A DNA stretch of 64,000 nucleotides from Sulfobacillus benefaciens (GTDB lineage: Bacteria; Bacillota; Sulfobacillia; Sulfobacillales; Sulfobacillaceae): positions 34,613-98,612 of the forward strand of contig PXYW01000005.1 in NCBI GenBank assembly GCA_003023695.1. The letters are read 5' to 3'. A model generated the notes under the pieces. That model saw only the letters and a program-made list of their open reading frames with translations, was not told where the DNA came from and did no database searches. The position numbers were made by a program, and so were the translations under genes. Positions within the stretch are counted from its first letter, which is position 1, and each line of letters opens with the position of its first letter. This document shows positions 51,930 through 60,681 of the stretch, piece by piece.

Positions 51930-54036
51930 GCTTCTTGCTCCTCTCCATTTCCTTTAAGACCTGTTCCGGATATTCAATCCGTTGATGGAAGGCCCCCGTG
52001 AGCACGCGGGTGAATGTCTTAGCCACCACATCCAGTTCCTTTAGGGTAAGGTTAGATTCATCCAATTGTCCATCGGTTAGCCGATCTTTGATAATCTTTC
52101 TTACGACCTGTTCAATGGCTTGGGGTGTCGGGTGTTTAAGCGTTCGAGTCGTGGCTTCGCTAGCATCCGCCAGCATAACTATTGCCGTTTCTTTGCTCTG
52201 AGGTTTAGGCCCATCATAACGAAAATCTGCCTCCACAACGCCATCACCGGTATCTGCCTGCAATGCCTTTTGGTAAAAAAAACTAATCAGCATGGTCCCA
52301 TGATGTTCCCGAATGAAATTGACAATGGCCTCGGGTACCCGATGTTCGCGGGCCAGTTCTATTCCATCACGAACATGAGAAGAAATAATCAGGGCAGACA
52401 ATCCTGGTGCCAGCTTATCGTGAGGGTTTTCGGCACCGAACTGGTTGTCCACAAAAAAATAGGGGCGCTTAGTCTTGCCGATATCATGATAGTAGGCACC
52501 AACTCGAGCCAAGAGAGAATTGCCTCCAACCGCCTCGGTTCCGGCCTCTGCTAAATTGCCCACCATGATGCTGTGGTAGTAGGTGCCCGGGGCCTCCACT
52601 TGCAATTTTCGCAGCAGCGGCTGGTTAGGGTTGGACAGTTCAATTAGCTTCATAGCCGTAATTAAGCCAAATGGGCCTTCCAATAGGGGAATCGACCCCA
52701 TTGCCAATACGGCGGCAAACACACCGTCCAAAAGAGCCCAAATTAATTGTTGCCATACCGGATTTTGAAGCAGTCCCGCCCCTTGCATGACATCTAATCC
52801 CAAAAGCGTAACCATGTTGACCACACCGACAAAAATCCCGGCCCGGATCAGATCATAGCGTTGAGACAAGCGTCCAACGCCAAAGACACCCGCGATGCCG
52901 CCAAAAAAAGACACCAATGCCACGTTTAAATCTGCGCCAATCAAGGTGGCCACAGCCAAAGACAATAGTCCTGCCACAACCAGGCCCAGCCCGGTATCTA
53001 CCAGCGCGCTAATCATGATGGCCGCTGTGGGCACAATAAGATAATCTAGCACAGACAAACTGGACAGGGTATCTGCTGCAAGCACCGCCACAATCACAAT
53101 AACACCGGTAATCAGGGCAACCGACTGCGACTCCGCCTGCTTTCTCCGCAACACCCACAAATATGCCGCCATTAGCGCCACCATCACACCCGAAAACAGC
53201 GCCGATCCCAAAATGGGCCCGGGGTCAAAGCCTTGATCTAAAAGGCCCAGTTCGCGCAACACATTAATATCGGAAACCGTAACCACTTGGCCGGCCTGAA
53301 GAATCTGTTCCCCCTTAAGAATTTTCACTTCCGGCACCCGATTCATTGCAACCTGTCGGCGTGCCACAGTGTCAGCCTGATTAGGGAACATATTGGGCAG
53401 AATCAGGCTCTGGGTGAAATCGGTCAAAAACAACCGAAATCCCGGATTATCCTCTTCCTGGGCCACTAATTGAGAGACAAAACCCTTTGCTTCTCCGATC
53501 CCTACCGCGTTATCCCGCACTCCATTGCTATAAACCGATTCCAAAATGACCGTGCTGTCCTGCTGCAACTGATCCAGTGCCGTCGGGGGCAGAGACAACA
53601 CCTGGCCCCACACCGTATTTGGTACGCCAATTGGCAGTACTCGGGCAGCCATATTTTCGCGAAGAGTCAAAGGCGCTGCATCATCCTGGGCCAACGCTTC
53701 GATCACGGCAAAGTCCCGGAGCACTTTTTGTTTCTGGTTGCGCAAAATACTGCCGTCTGTGGTGTATACCTCCTGAATTGCGGCGGCCGCCTGTTGTTTG
53801 GCTTTGGCGGTAGCCCCCCAATCTACCACGCCGTAAGGTGCAAACACATTACGAGGGGCAAAAGCACCCACGGTGACGTCAATGCGATGAGCAAATAACG
53901 TCGTCGTGAAAATTGCCGTCAGAAAAACCCAAACTACTGCGGCAATAGCTAGTTGCCGTACCTGCCAGGCGCTGTCCCCGTTGGATTTTTTACGCCAATC
54001 ACGCCACCATCTAGAGCCTTTCAGAATGGTGTTCAT
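51844..54036 (-). CDS. pgpH: 7TM-HD domain c-di-AMP phosphodiesterase, PgpH/YqfF type
   Basis: PgpH proteins hydrolyse the second messenger c-di-AMP. The 730-residue protein has an N-terminal helix, a large extracellular 7TMR-HDED region (residues about 50-260), about seven helices and a cytosolic HD domain with HSIMVGNLAEAG, AYYHDIGKTKRP, NPHDKLAPGLSALIISSHV and REHHGT. ATG 54036 follows GAGGAGG; the frame extends to 54084. A Gly/Ser/Arg-rich tail of about 28 residues at the C-terminus lies over the start of ybeY. Confidence 0.94.
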   Translation of the reverse strand: MNTILKGSRWWRDWRKKSNGDSAWQVRQLAIAAVVWVFLTAIFTTTLFAHRIDVTVGAFAPRNVFAPYGVVDWGATAKAKQQAAAAIQEVYTTDGSILRNQKQKVLRDFAVIEALAQDDAAPLTLRENMAARVLPIGVPNTVWGQVLSLPPTALDQLQQDSTVILESVYSNGVRDNAVGIGEAKGFVSQLVAQEEDNPGFRLFLTDFTQSLILPNMFPNQADTVARRQVAMNRVPEVKILKGEQILQAGQVVTVSDINVLRELGLLDQGFDPGPILGSALFSGVMVALMAAYLWVLRRKQAESQSVALITGVIVIVAVLAADTLSSLSVLDYLIVPTAAIMISALVDTGLGLVVAGLLSLAVATLIGADLNVALVSFFGGIAGVFGVGRLSQRYDLIRAGIFVGVVNMVTLLGLDVMQGAGLLQNPVWQQLIWALLDGVFAAVLAMGSIPLLEGPFGLITAMKLIELSNPNQPLLRKLQVEAPGTYYHSIMVGNLAEAGTEAVGGNSLLARVGAYYHDIGKTKRPYFFVDNQFGAENPHDKLAPGLSALIISSHVRDGIELAREHRVPEAIVNFIREHHGTMLISFFYQKALQADTGDGVVEADFRYDGPKPQSKETAIVMLADASEATTRTLKHPTPQAIEQVVRKIIKDRLTDGQLDESNLTLKELDVVAKTFTRVLTGAFHQRIEYPEQVLKEMERSKKRGNMGGKSPRNIRRIGGNGPPSGPNSAG

Positions 54037-55006
54037 CGGCCTCCTCTTCCTGCAAATGCTCCTCATGCCGTTGAAATGCTTCAATAATATGCGCCACTAA
54101 AGGATGGCGGACAACATCCCGGTAATCCAGACGTATCACGGAAACGTCATCGACGCCTTCGACAATGTGGGCCGCTGAGTGCAACCCAGAACGTTGGCCG
54201 CGCCCCAGGTCTACCTGCGTGACATCACCGGTTACCACCATTTTGGACCCGTAGCCGATGCGCGTCAAAAACATTTTCATCTGCTCATAGGTGGTATTTT
54301 GGGCTTCATCCAAAATGATAAAACTGTTGTTTAAGGTCCGTCCCCGCATATATGCAAGCGGAGCAATTTCGATGAGTTGCCGTTCACGATAGCGATCCAC
54401 CATTTCCGATCCTAAGAATTCGAATAAGGCGTCGTACAAAGGGCGCAAATATGGATCGACCTTGCTTTCCAAGTCTCCGGGCAAAAACCCCAGTTTTTCC
54501 CCAGCTTCTACCGCGGGGCGCGTCAAAATGATACGTTCCACATCATGGGCTTTTAACGCTTGGACTGCCATGGCCATCGCAATGTAAGTCTTTCCGGTTC
54601 CGGCGGGCCCAATTCCAAAAACGAGCATATTGTGCCGGATTGCTTCAACGTAGGCTTGTTGGCCGAGTGTCTTGGGCTTTATGACCCGACCTTGTGTGGT
54701 GGTATAAAGCGATTCGGTTAATAAATGCAAAAATTGCCGCTCTTTCCCCTCGCGCACGGCTAACAGCGCGGTATCTACCGTATCTCGGCGGACTGGCTGG
54801 CCGGATGCCGCCCACTCTACCAGCAAATCTAGCACTCCCCGCGTCACGCGCTGTGCTTCGTCAGATCCCTGGATCGCAATCACATTGCCGCGCGCTGTTA
54901 ACTTAACAGACAACGCATGCTCTATCATTTTCAAGTGTTCATCGCCGCGTCCGGCAACTACTGACGATGCTTGATTGTCTGTAACCACCCATTGGGAAAG
55001 AGGCAA
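54011..55006 (-). CDS. phoH: PhoH-like ATPase
   Basis: The 331-residue protein has an N-terminal KH-like part, then the ATPase core: GIGPAGTGKTYIAMAMAV (Walker A), LTRPAVEAGEKLGFLPGDL, and NSFIILDEAQNTTYEQMKMFLTRIG (Walker B with sensor), with TGDVTQVDL following. PhoH proteins are putative RNA helicase-like ATPases, often genetically linked with YbeY. The start is TTG 55006 after a GGGGG site. The 3' end overlaps the pgpH start by 26 nt. Confidence 0.95.
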   Translation of the reverse strand: MPLSQWVVTDNQASSVVAGRGDEHLKMIEHALSVKLTARGNVIAIQGSDEAQRVTRGVLDLLVEWAASGQPVRRDTVDTALLAVREGKERQFLHLLTESLYTTTQGRVIKPKTLGQQAYVEAIRHNMLVFGIGPAGTGKTYIAMAMAVQALKAHDVERIILTRPAVEAGEKLGFLPGDLESKVDPYLRPLYDALFEFLGSEMVDRYRERQLIEIAPLAYMRGRTLNNSFIILDEAQNTTYEQMKMFLTRIGYGSKMVVTGDVTQVDLGRGQRSGLHSAAHIVEGVDDVSVIRLDYRDVVRHPLVAHIIEAFQRHEEHLQEEEADEHHSERL

Positions 55007-55019
55007 TCCGTGTCCCCCT

Positions 55020-56231
55020 TTATCGGTTCCGATCTTTAGGCAAGGCGATATTCTGATTGACTACCCATACGATGCTGACCCATACCCCGTTTTGCGTTCG
55101 CCGAATTTGGCGAGACTTTTGCACGACTGGGCCCAAGGCAGCCACTTTTCTCGTCATCTCACTGGTGGCACGCTGTGTCGCTTCCGCCACGGCCTGCCCT
55201 GGCTGCAGTCGACGGACCTTGGTCTTGGTTTCATTATATACTATCTTAAGCACTTTCACGGGAAGGTTGACGCCTTCCCACCGTAGTAGATATATCTCCT
55301 TCTTCTCTACATAATGGTGAAAAGGCACTGGCTGCCAACCCCAGTACTGCCAAGGGGCCGCATCCTGTATCCAAATAAATTTGCGCATGTATCTTTTCCC
55401 TGTGGGGTAGCTAATAGATTGCCGCAATGGTTGGAATACTGTGACTCGATGTGTTACGTTAGCCCAAACTTCCCCTTCAGCTGGGGTCACAATAGTATCT
55501 TGACCGGGCTTCTTCTCGGATCCTTCCGGCAAGGGGATCGGCGCGGTCACGGCACCTTGGATCAACGTTTGCCCGGCTTTCACCCGATCGCCCACGACGA
55601 CTTCGGGGTCTCCCATATAGACTAATATTCGAGTTACTTGGCCCGGGGCACTAGCCACAATGCGGGAATAGATGTGGAGTTGAGGGCGGGACACCAGCGG
55701 CACCACTTGAATTATCGCCACCATACCATGCAGCGAGATGCCAATCCACGAATATTGGGGCAATTGTTTGGCCACGATGGCACGAATTTTTGGCAAGTCG
55801 ATTTGACTGCGTACGGTGCCCAGTCCAAGACCAGCATCTTCGGCTACCGTTACCAGCTGTTGGCGAGCCTCCAAAGACAATCCAGGCGTTGACGCGTCAA
55901 TGACCCAGATTCGCGAGGTGACATAAACCACTAATACTATCGCCGTGAGCAGCCCAACCCATAGAAATGGTCTGCGTCGGGACTTATTCCACTCAATCGG
56001 CGCGCCACCCTGTTGCAGTATGTGAACCTCTAAAGAATGCTCAGCCATATACGCGCGAATGGGGGACATTGCGCTCAATGTCGTATAGAAGGTGTAGCCG
56101 GCTTCTGTCGGTTGGAGGCTCCACAGTCGGAAACCTGTAGAAACGAGAAAGGTCACTAGTGGTTGCGCATCATCACCCTGCGCCTGCACTTTAATCCAAC
56201 CCGCAAACAGGCGAACTATGAAGTCGCTCAC
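55020..56231 (-). CDS. yqfD: Sporulation protein YqfD
   Basis: The 403-residue protein matches the YqfD family of spore formers: a cytosolic N-terminal domain of about 90 residues, one membrane helix (FLWVGLLTAIVLVVYVTS), then POTRA-like and LysM-free extracytoplasmic part (TVAEDAGLGLGTVRSQIDL, YSWIGISLHGMVAIIQVVPL, VEVVVGDRVKAGQTLIQG-like). It is required for normal spore development in Bacillus, with unknown biochemical role. The GTG start overlaps yqfC by 4 nt. The two form the conserved head of the phoH operon. Confidence 0.92.
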   Translation of the reverse strand: MSDFIVRLFAGWIKVQAQGDDAQPLVTFLVSTGFRLWSLQPTEAGYTFYTTLSAMSPIRAYMAEHSLEVHILQQGGAPIEWNKSRRRPFLWVGLLTAIVLVVYVTSRIWVIDASTPGLSLEARQQLVTVAEDAGLGLGTVRSQIDLPKIRAIVAKQLPQYSWIGISLHGMVAIIQVVPLVSRPQLHIYSRIVASAPGQVTRILVYMGDPEVVVGDRVKAGQTLIQGAVTAPIPLPEGSEKKPGQDTIVTPAEGEVWANVTHRVTVFQPLRQSISYPTGKRYMRKFIWIQDAAPWQYWGWQPVPFHHYVEKKEIYLLRWEGVNLPVKVLKIVYNETKTKVRRLQPGQAVAEATQRATSEMTRKVAALGPVVQKSRQIRRTQNGVWVSIVWVVNQNIALPKDRNR

Positions 56232-56509
56232 GGCCGCCCCTCCTGAAATGACAGGGCTTGGATTTGTCCGGTCACCAGAATCTCGTTGTGATCAATCCAC
56301 CCCACTACCAGCTGTTCTCCCGTAATCAAAAGGTATCCTCCGGACACCCGGATTACGATCCGGTGGGGCTCATATTTTTCCATACCCAAATGGTTTTCCA
56401 AACGCAGTTGGAGCCGCCCCACCACTTCAATCCGCGGCACATTGACCAAGACTTCCGGAGGCAATCCGAGCACCTCGGCAATGTGGCCCATCGTCCGTCC
56501 TCTACTCAT
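56228..56509 (-). CDS. yqfC: Sporulation protein YqfC
   Basis: A 93-residue protein of the YabP/YqfC family: LGLPPEVLVNVPRIEVVGRLQLRLENH followed by beta-strands ending in ILVTGQIQALSFQ. In Bacillus, yqfC and yqfD are transcribed in the mother cell under sigma-E. A GGGGAGG site lies 6 nt upstream of ATG. It is the first gene of the long minus-strand operon. Confidence 0.93.
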   Translation of the reverse strand: MSRGRTMGHIAEVLGLPPEVLVNVPRIEVVGRLQLRLENHLGMEKYEPHRIVIRVSGGYLLITGEQLVVGWIDHNEILVTGQIQALSFQEGRP

Positions 56510-56544
56510 CGGATCCTCCCCGTGTCATACCCGACCTTCCTCAC

Positions 56545-56574
56545 ATCGTATGCAAGGCTTGGGCACTCAATGAT
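56545..56574 (-). promoter_or_regulatory. Candidate sigma-E-like promoter of yqfC
   Basis: On the minus strand CATACGAT (56552-56545) resembles the sigma-E -10 element CATACAnT, and ATCATT stands 16 nt upstream as a weak -35. It lies 36 nt before yqfC. Sigma-E control is known for the Bacillus homologue, but the -35 match is poor. Confidence 0.35.
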
Positions 56575-56614
56575 GGAACAAATTTTTTCCACTTAAGAGG
56601 GAACCTAAGAACCC

Positions 56615-57487
56615 GTGTCGAATGTGTTGATAAGAACTTTGTGTTGGGGGCAAGCAATGGAGGCATTACAAAATTATCCGCTAGAGCCGGCACCGATAAC
56701 CGGGGTGGTTAAAATCACGACCACACGCCACTGCTGGATGCAGTGCCGATTTTGCGATTTTAGCCATTTTACCCCTGTGTTGTACGATACCAAAGTACCT
56801 TCCTGCTTACCTTTGGAAGATGCCGAAAGCCGTTTAGCCCAGATGCCCAGTGCGGTAGGTTTGATAAAAATTCGCGGCGGATTGTCATTTCGTGAACCCT
56901 TTACATATTTTCGAAGTCTGGTAAAAACTGTAGCCGATGGATTTCGCGGCCCTATTCAAGCCTTTTCGCCTATCGAGGTCAATCAGTGGCATCGCGTGGA
57001 GCAACGCCCAGTACGTGAGTTGCTGGCTGAGTTGAAATGGGCTGGAGCTACCGGTTTAGGACCGGGTGGCAGCGAGATCCTGATGCAGTCATGGCGCGAC
57101 CGGCTGAGTCCCCACCGCATTGAAGCCACCGCTTGGGCAAGCCTCGCCCAGTTAGGCTGGGAAATCGGTCTCCCGCCGAGTGCCATGATATTGGCGGGTC
57201 AATGGCTCTCCGAAAGCGATATAAAAAGCCATTTGCAAATGTTATCAGCATATTCATGGCATCATATCGAGGTGAAGGTATTTCGAGCCGTGGCAATGCA
57301 ACCAGAGTTGGAAGCCATGCATATTCTCTCTTTGTGCCGTTTGGTGTCGGAAACCCGAGATACCCTAACTGACACCCCAATATATGTTAATGAGCCGCCT
57401 GGCGGCCTTTCACACGATGCCCGGATCTTATTGAGCCGATCAGGAGCCGATGGATTTTATACCACATTGGAGGCTATTGAGCCGTGA
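56615..57487 (+). CDS. Radical SAM protein related to MqnC/MqnE/CofH, short form (290 aa)
   Basis: The radical SAM cluster motif is C40-x3-C44-x2-C47 (HCWMQCRFCDF). Downstream, IKIRGGL, GPIQAFSPIEV, LKWAGATGLGPGGSEILMQSWRDRLSP and ATAWASLAQLGWEIGLP follow the order of the aminofutalosine-synthase/dehypoxanthine futalosine cyclase/CofH group, where the corresponding GGxEI and RxxxxP stretches are conserved. It is 60-100 residues shorter than those enzymes. GTG 56615 is used; an in-frame ATG at 56657 with GGGGG 6 nt before is an alternative. The stop overlaps the next gene by 4 nt. No other menaquinone genes are seen nearby, so the product is unknown. Confidence 0.75.
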   Translation: MSNVLIRTLCWGQAMEALQNYPLEPAPITGVVKITTTRHCWMQCRFCDFSHFTPVLYDTKVPSCLPLEDAESRLAQMPSAVGLIKIRGGLSFREPFTYFRSLVKTVADGFRGPIQAFSPIEVNQWHRVEQRPVRELLAELKWAGATGLGPGGSEILMQSWRDRLSPHRIEATAWASLAQLGWEIGLPPSAMILAGQWLSESDIKSHLQMLSAYSWHHIEVKVFRAVAMQPELEAMHILSLCRLVSETRDTLTDTPIYVNEPPGGLSHDARILLSRSGADGFYTTLEAIEP

Positions 57488-58158
57488 CCGCACCGCTTTA
57501 TTGGATTCCCACCTTATTTTTGCCTAACCAATGGTCCTCTTTCCATGATCCGATGGCCAAGATGTTTTTAGCTTCCCATCAAGGCCGTGGGCATATTATC
57601 AGTCCCAAGCCTCTGGGAATTAAGGTGCCGTCACTGGCGTTAACTCAGCCCCACCCCGGCTACATATACCATGTCAATGTAGCCCAGGCTAATCCGATTC
57701 CAGGGGCCGGCATGGAGGTGACCGATGTGGTAGTTCCATGCCCCACTGGGATTGCAGATGTCTCTCTTCGGCACCTGGACACCATCTACCGTCACAGTGT
57801 AGTACGACGTATCACCTTAACACGCCAGGCCGCCAGGCAACCGCTATGTGTTCTATCCCGGGCATTGGATACCGTCTTGCAGTCGTTTCCCCATATTTCC
57901 ATCGGCATTGATGTTCAGTCGTTTGGTTGGGATGCCGCCGCGCATTTTGCTCAAGAGTTCCCTGCCTTACGGCTGGAAGGCATTGACGATGGCCAATTGT
58001 GGCAATTAATGCAGCTAGGGCAGGTTCTGGGGCGCCCAGTTTGGCTTGATGACTTCAGCCGTCACCCCAAAGTCGTTCCCCCCCTGCCACAATTTAAAGT
58101 TTCCGACCCGCCACCAATCGACGTTCATCGCATTCCATTTTCGAGCCGCTTTCGATAA
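57484..58158 (+). CDS. Unknown protein coupled to the radical SAM gene (224 aa)
   Basis: I do not recognise a family. It is soluble, without signal peptide or membrane segments, with an N-terminal WIPTLFLPNQW, a VVVPCPTGIADVS segment and several alpha/beta-type stretches (VLSRALDTVLQSFPHISIGIDVQSFGWDAAAHFAQEF). The GTG start overlaps the radical SAM stop as GTGA, so the two products are probably made together. It could be a partner subunit or substrate carrier; there is no motif to decide. Confidence 0.7.
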   Translation: MTAPLYWIPTLFLPNQWSSFHDPMAKMFLASHQGRGHIISPKPLGIKVPSLALTQPHPGYIYHVNVAQANPIPGAGMEVTDVVVPCPTGIADVSLRHLDTIYRHSVVRRITLTRQAARQPLCVLSRALDTVLQSFPHISIGIDVQSFGWDAAAHFAQEFPALRLEGIDDGQLWQLMQLGQVLGRPVWLDDFSRHPKVVPPLPQFKVSDPPPIDVHRIPFSSRFR

Positions 58159-58167
58159 GGAGATCCT

Positions 58168-58764
58168 ATGAGTGAATTAGACATTGTATCTGCTCGCGAG
58201 GCCAAAGCGTTTATTGCGCAAGGAGTTGCCATTATTGATGTTCGCAGTTTAGTCTCTTACTGCCACGGCCACATTGTCGAGTCCATTTCATTGCCTGGAG
58301 GCCGTTACCAACTTTCATTCTTGACTGCCCAACAAGGGCTGGCAGGACACCGTGCATTGCTGATAGCTGACACTCCCACCATCGCCTATGAAGCAGCTGA
58401 AGAGTTGCATCGTGCTCACGTTGTGGTTGTAGGAGCATGGGTCACATCATCCGAGGGTTTTCAGCACGCTGGCCTTCGTACAACGCAGGTGGTCCGCTTA
58501 AATTTTTGTCAGCTGGCATCGCACCTTAAAACTCATCCCGACATCACAATGTTGGATGTAAGGGAGACCGATGAGACCCATCATATGCCCTTGCCATGGC
58601 CAACGATTTCGGCCCCGCTCTCCACCTGGCCCCAAGGGCTGCCATCGTTATCCACCAAACATCTCGTGCTTTCCATATCTCTGGATCCATACCGGTCCCT
58701 TTGGGCATCTTGGGCCTTATCCCAATGGGGATTTTCTCAGGTCGGCTATGCTAGCGAGCAATGA
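58168..58764 (+). CDS. Tandem rhodanese-like protein without catalytic cysteine (198 aa)
   Basis: Two rhodanese-like halves are visible: AIIDVRSLVSYCHGHIVESISLPGG (residues about 20-45), and TMLDVRETDETHHMPLP (about 130-148). The active-site loop C-x4-R expected after the HxVLLIAD-type and HLVLSISL-type strands has no Cys in either half, so sulfur transfer by the usual mechanism is unlikely. AAGGAG lies 7 nt before ATG. It ends the three-gene operon, 9 nt after the unknown gene, and overlaps the opposite lipoprotein gene by 14 nt. Confidence 0.75.
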   Translation: MSELDIVSAREAKAFIAQGVAIIDVRSLVSYCHGHIVESISLPGGRYQLSFLTAQQGLAGHRALLIADTPTIAYEAAEELHRAHVVVVGAWVTSSEGFQHAGLRTTQVVRLNFCQLASHLKTHPDITMLDVRETDETHHMPLPWPTISAPLSTWPQGLPSLSTKHLVLSISLDPYRSLWASWALSQWGFSQVGYASEQ

Positions 58765-59788
58765 TGGCCACTTCACGGACCACATCAGGATATGGCATGG
58801 TGATAGAAAATTGCGGACCATAATTCCCTGAGCGCACATTAAACCACACCCCTTGGGAGGCACCGTCCAATATCACTATCCAGGGCGTACCGCGTCCCTC
58901 GACCACCATAGTGGTTTGCATCGGCGCAGGCCAGTAGCGGATTTGGGACCATTGCGGACGGGTTCCGTGATATGGCACCATCCCACGTGCCATTACCCCC
59001 CAAAGCGGGGAGCCCTGAGCCATCTCTATCACTGCCTGTTGCACCGACAGAAAATGGTGTCGACTGCCTCTCTTGGCGTTGGGCTTCGCTGTCCATTGGC
59101 CAAACCCGCGAGCACCTGCAGCATAGGGGATTACTTCTGTGTTTCCGACAAAGCCTGCGGTTCCTTGCGGCGATCCGTAATCAAACACTGGGTAATGGAG
59201 GCCTCTTGAAAAGACCGATACCGTATACAGCCGATGCGGGTCGACAATGAGAGCCATAGGGTGGGCTGAGGGTCCGTCAATCAACGTCACGATCCCCTCG
59301 GGCAAAGATTTACGCAACACCGTCCAGCGTCCCTGTCGCCAACTCCAAATTTGGGCATGCGATGCCTGATCCGACTCCACCACCGTCAAAAGACCTAGGG
59401 GCCACCATCGAATCGATAACGCATAATACCCTGGCGGCATAACGGCCACGGTGCGAACATGCTGAGTTTTGCTCAAAGAGACAATTTTACTGCCTAACGT
59501 AATAAAGGTGGAATGATGCGGTCCCCGCGTGGCTATCTCCGTCTGAGCCACTGGACCCAAAATGCCTAGTCGCCGGGCAGACCCCAAAGGATGGCCATCG
59601 GGGGAAAACCGGTTTTCCCACATCCATTCTGTTCCATCCTTCGAAGGCGTAGTGTACAAGGTCAAAAGATCTGCTGAGGGACTATTGCTATGGGCACCAC
59701 ACCCGGCAAGCCAAAGCAACATGCTTAAAGTCAACCAGGCAAAACCTCTCGCGCCCGTAAGGACACGAGAGGGTCGATATTTCGCCAT
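58751..59788 (-). CDS. Lipoprotein of unknown function (345 aa)
   Basis: The N-terminus has basic residues, a hydrophobic core (FAWLTLSMLLWLAGC) and a lipobox LAGC with Cys near residue 31. The mature 315 residues show repeated beta-strand-rich units with Trp (IRWWPLGLLTVVE, IWSWRQGRWTVL, ALIVDPHRLYTVS) that suggest a propeller fold. No family is recognised. ATG 59788 follows the yqeY stop by one base, so it is the distal gene of the rpsU-yqeY transcript. Confidence 0.75.
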   Translation of the reverse strand: MAKYRPSRVLTGARGFAWLTLSMLLWLAGCGAHSNSPSADLLTLYTTPSKDGTEWMWENRFSPDGHPLGSARRLGILGPVAQTEIATRGPHHSTFITLGSKIVSLSKTQHVRTVAVMPPGYYALSIRWWPLGLLTVVESDQASHAQIWSWRQGRWTVLRKSLPEGIVTLIDGPSAHPMALIVDPHRLYTVSVFSRGLHYPVFDYGSPQGTAGFVGNTEVIPYAAGARGFGQWTAKPNAKRGSRHHFLSVQQAVIEMAQGSPLWGVMARGMVPYHGTRPQWSQIRYWPAPMQTTMVVEGRGTPWIVILDGASQGVWFNVRSGNYGPQFSITMPYPDVVREVAIIAR

Positions 59789-59789
59789 G

Positions 59790-60245
59790 CTACACCAACA
59801 GCGCCAGTTGTTCCTTTACCAACGCCGACACGTCCCGCCCATCAGCACGGCCACGAGTTTTAGGCGCAAGCCAGGCCATCACTTTTCCCATGTCCTTAGG
59901 GCCAGTCGCCCCGACCGATTGGACGGCTTCATTGACCAATATCCGCAGTTCGTCGCTGGTCAATGGAGCTGGCAAATATTGTGACAACAATTCCATTTCA
60001 TGATGCAGCTTGTCAACCAAATCTTGTCTTCCACTGCGTTCGAAATCCGGTAGCGCATCACGGCGCTCTTTTAATTCCTTGGCAATGACTTGCAATATGC
60101 CGTCATCATCTAAGGTAATCCGTTCGCTGCGAGTTTCCGCCGCTAATATAGCTGCCTTGATTCCCCTGATAACAACAAGGCGGGCTTGGTCTTTAGCCCG
60201 CATCGCTGTCTTGAGGTCTTCGTTGAGTTGTTCTCGGAGAGACAC
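59790..60245 (-). CDS. yqeY: YqeY family protein (GatB/YqeY domain)
   Basis: A 151-residue helical protein: LREQLNEDLKTAMRAKDQARLVVIRGIKAAI at the start, RRDALPDFERSGRQDLVDKLHHEMELLSQYLPAPLT in the middle and GATGPKDMGKVMAWLAPKTRGRADGRDVSALVKEQL at the end. The domain is shared with the tail of GatB and binds tRNA in that context; the stand-alone protein's role is not settled. It follows rpsU, the standard order in Firmicutes. Confidence 0.95.
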   Translation of the reverse strand: MSLREQLNEDLKTAMRAKDQARLVVIRGIKAAILAAETRSERITLDDDGILQVIAKELKERRDALPDFERSGRQDLVDKLHHEMELLSQYLPAPLTSDELRILVNEAVQSVGATGPKDMGKVMAWLAPKTRGRADGRDVSALVKEQLALLV

Positions 60246-60256
60246 CAGGGACCTCC

Positions 60257-60433
60257 TTATTTAACGCGTTTTTTCCTTGCGGCCTCAGATTTTTTCTTGC
60301 GTCGCACACTGGGTTTTTCATAATGCTCATGGCGTCGGGCCTCCGCGAGCACCCCAGCCTTTTGAATTTGACGCTTGAAGCGCCGGAGTGCGCTTTCTAA
60401 GCTCTCATTCTTGCCGACTTTGACTTCTGACAT
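60257..60433 (-). CDS. rpsU: Ribosomal protein S21
   Basis: A 58-residue basic protein: [41 protein letters not shown] and a C-terminal [10 protein letters not shown] tail, matching bS21. The frame opens at 60451, but ATG 60433, with a GGGAG site close by, gives the family start. It has its own consensus promoter at 60480-60509. Confidence 0.97.
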   Translation of the reverse strand: MSEVKVGKNESLESALRRFKRQIQKAGVLAEARRHEHYEKPSVRRKKKSEAARKKRVK

Positions 60434-60479
60434 TGTCTCCCTCCCCTCCACCCGAACGGGTCGGGGTAACCTTCCCTCT

Positions 60480-60509
60480 ATTATACGAGGCTTCGGGAAA
60501 CTGTGTCAA
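60480..60509 (-). promoter_or_regulatory. Consensus sigma-A promoter of rpsU
   Basis: On the minus strand a perfect TTGACA (60509-60504) and a perfect TATAAT (60485-60480) are separated by 18 nt. It lies 46 nt before the rpsU start, after the end of the small zinc-ribbon gene. Confidence 0.87.
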
Positions 60510-60531
60510 ACGTTGGATACAGGCTCCTCTA

Positions 60532-60681
60532 TTACCAGGGGCGATACAAGTGACCATACTTCGTAACACATTCCTTGCATAACGTACTCTCCAGAAAACC
60601 CGAGGTTAAGGAGGCCGCTTGGCGTTTAACCACCGGTTTATGACAGATATCACAAAACTTCAATTCAATTAATTTTCCCAT
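60532..60681 (-). CDS. Small zinc-ribbon-like protein (49 aa)
   Basis: The product starts MGKLIELKFCDICHKPVVK and has a second Cys pair, LCKECV, giving CxxC-N21-CxxC (Cys10, 13, 35, 38), a probable zinc ribbon. It ends GHLYRPW at TAA 60532-60534. An AAGGAGG site is 12 nt upstream of ATG 60681. The gene fits snugly between the rsmE stop and the rpsU promoter. I do not recognise a named family. The ribosome binding site can pair with a segment inside the gene. Confidence 0.75.
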   Translation of the reverse strand: MGKLIELKFCDICHKPVVKRQAASLTSGFLESTLCKECVTKYGHLYRPW

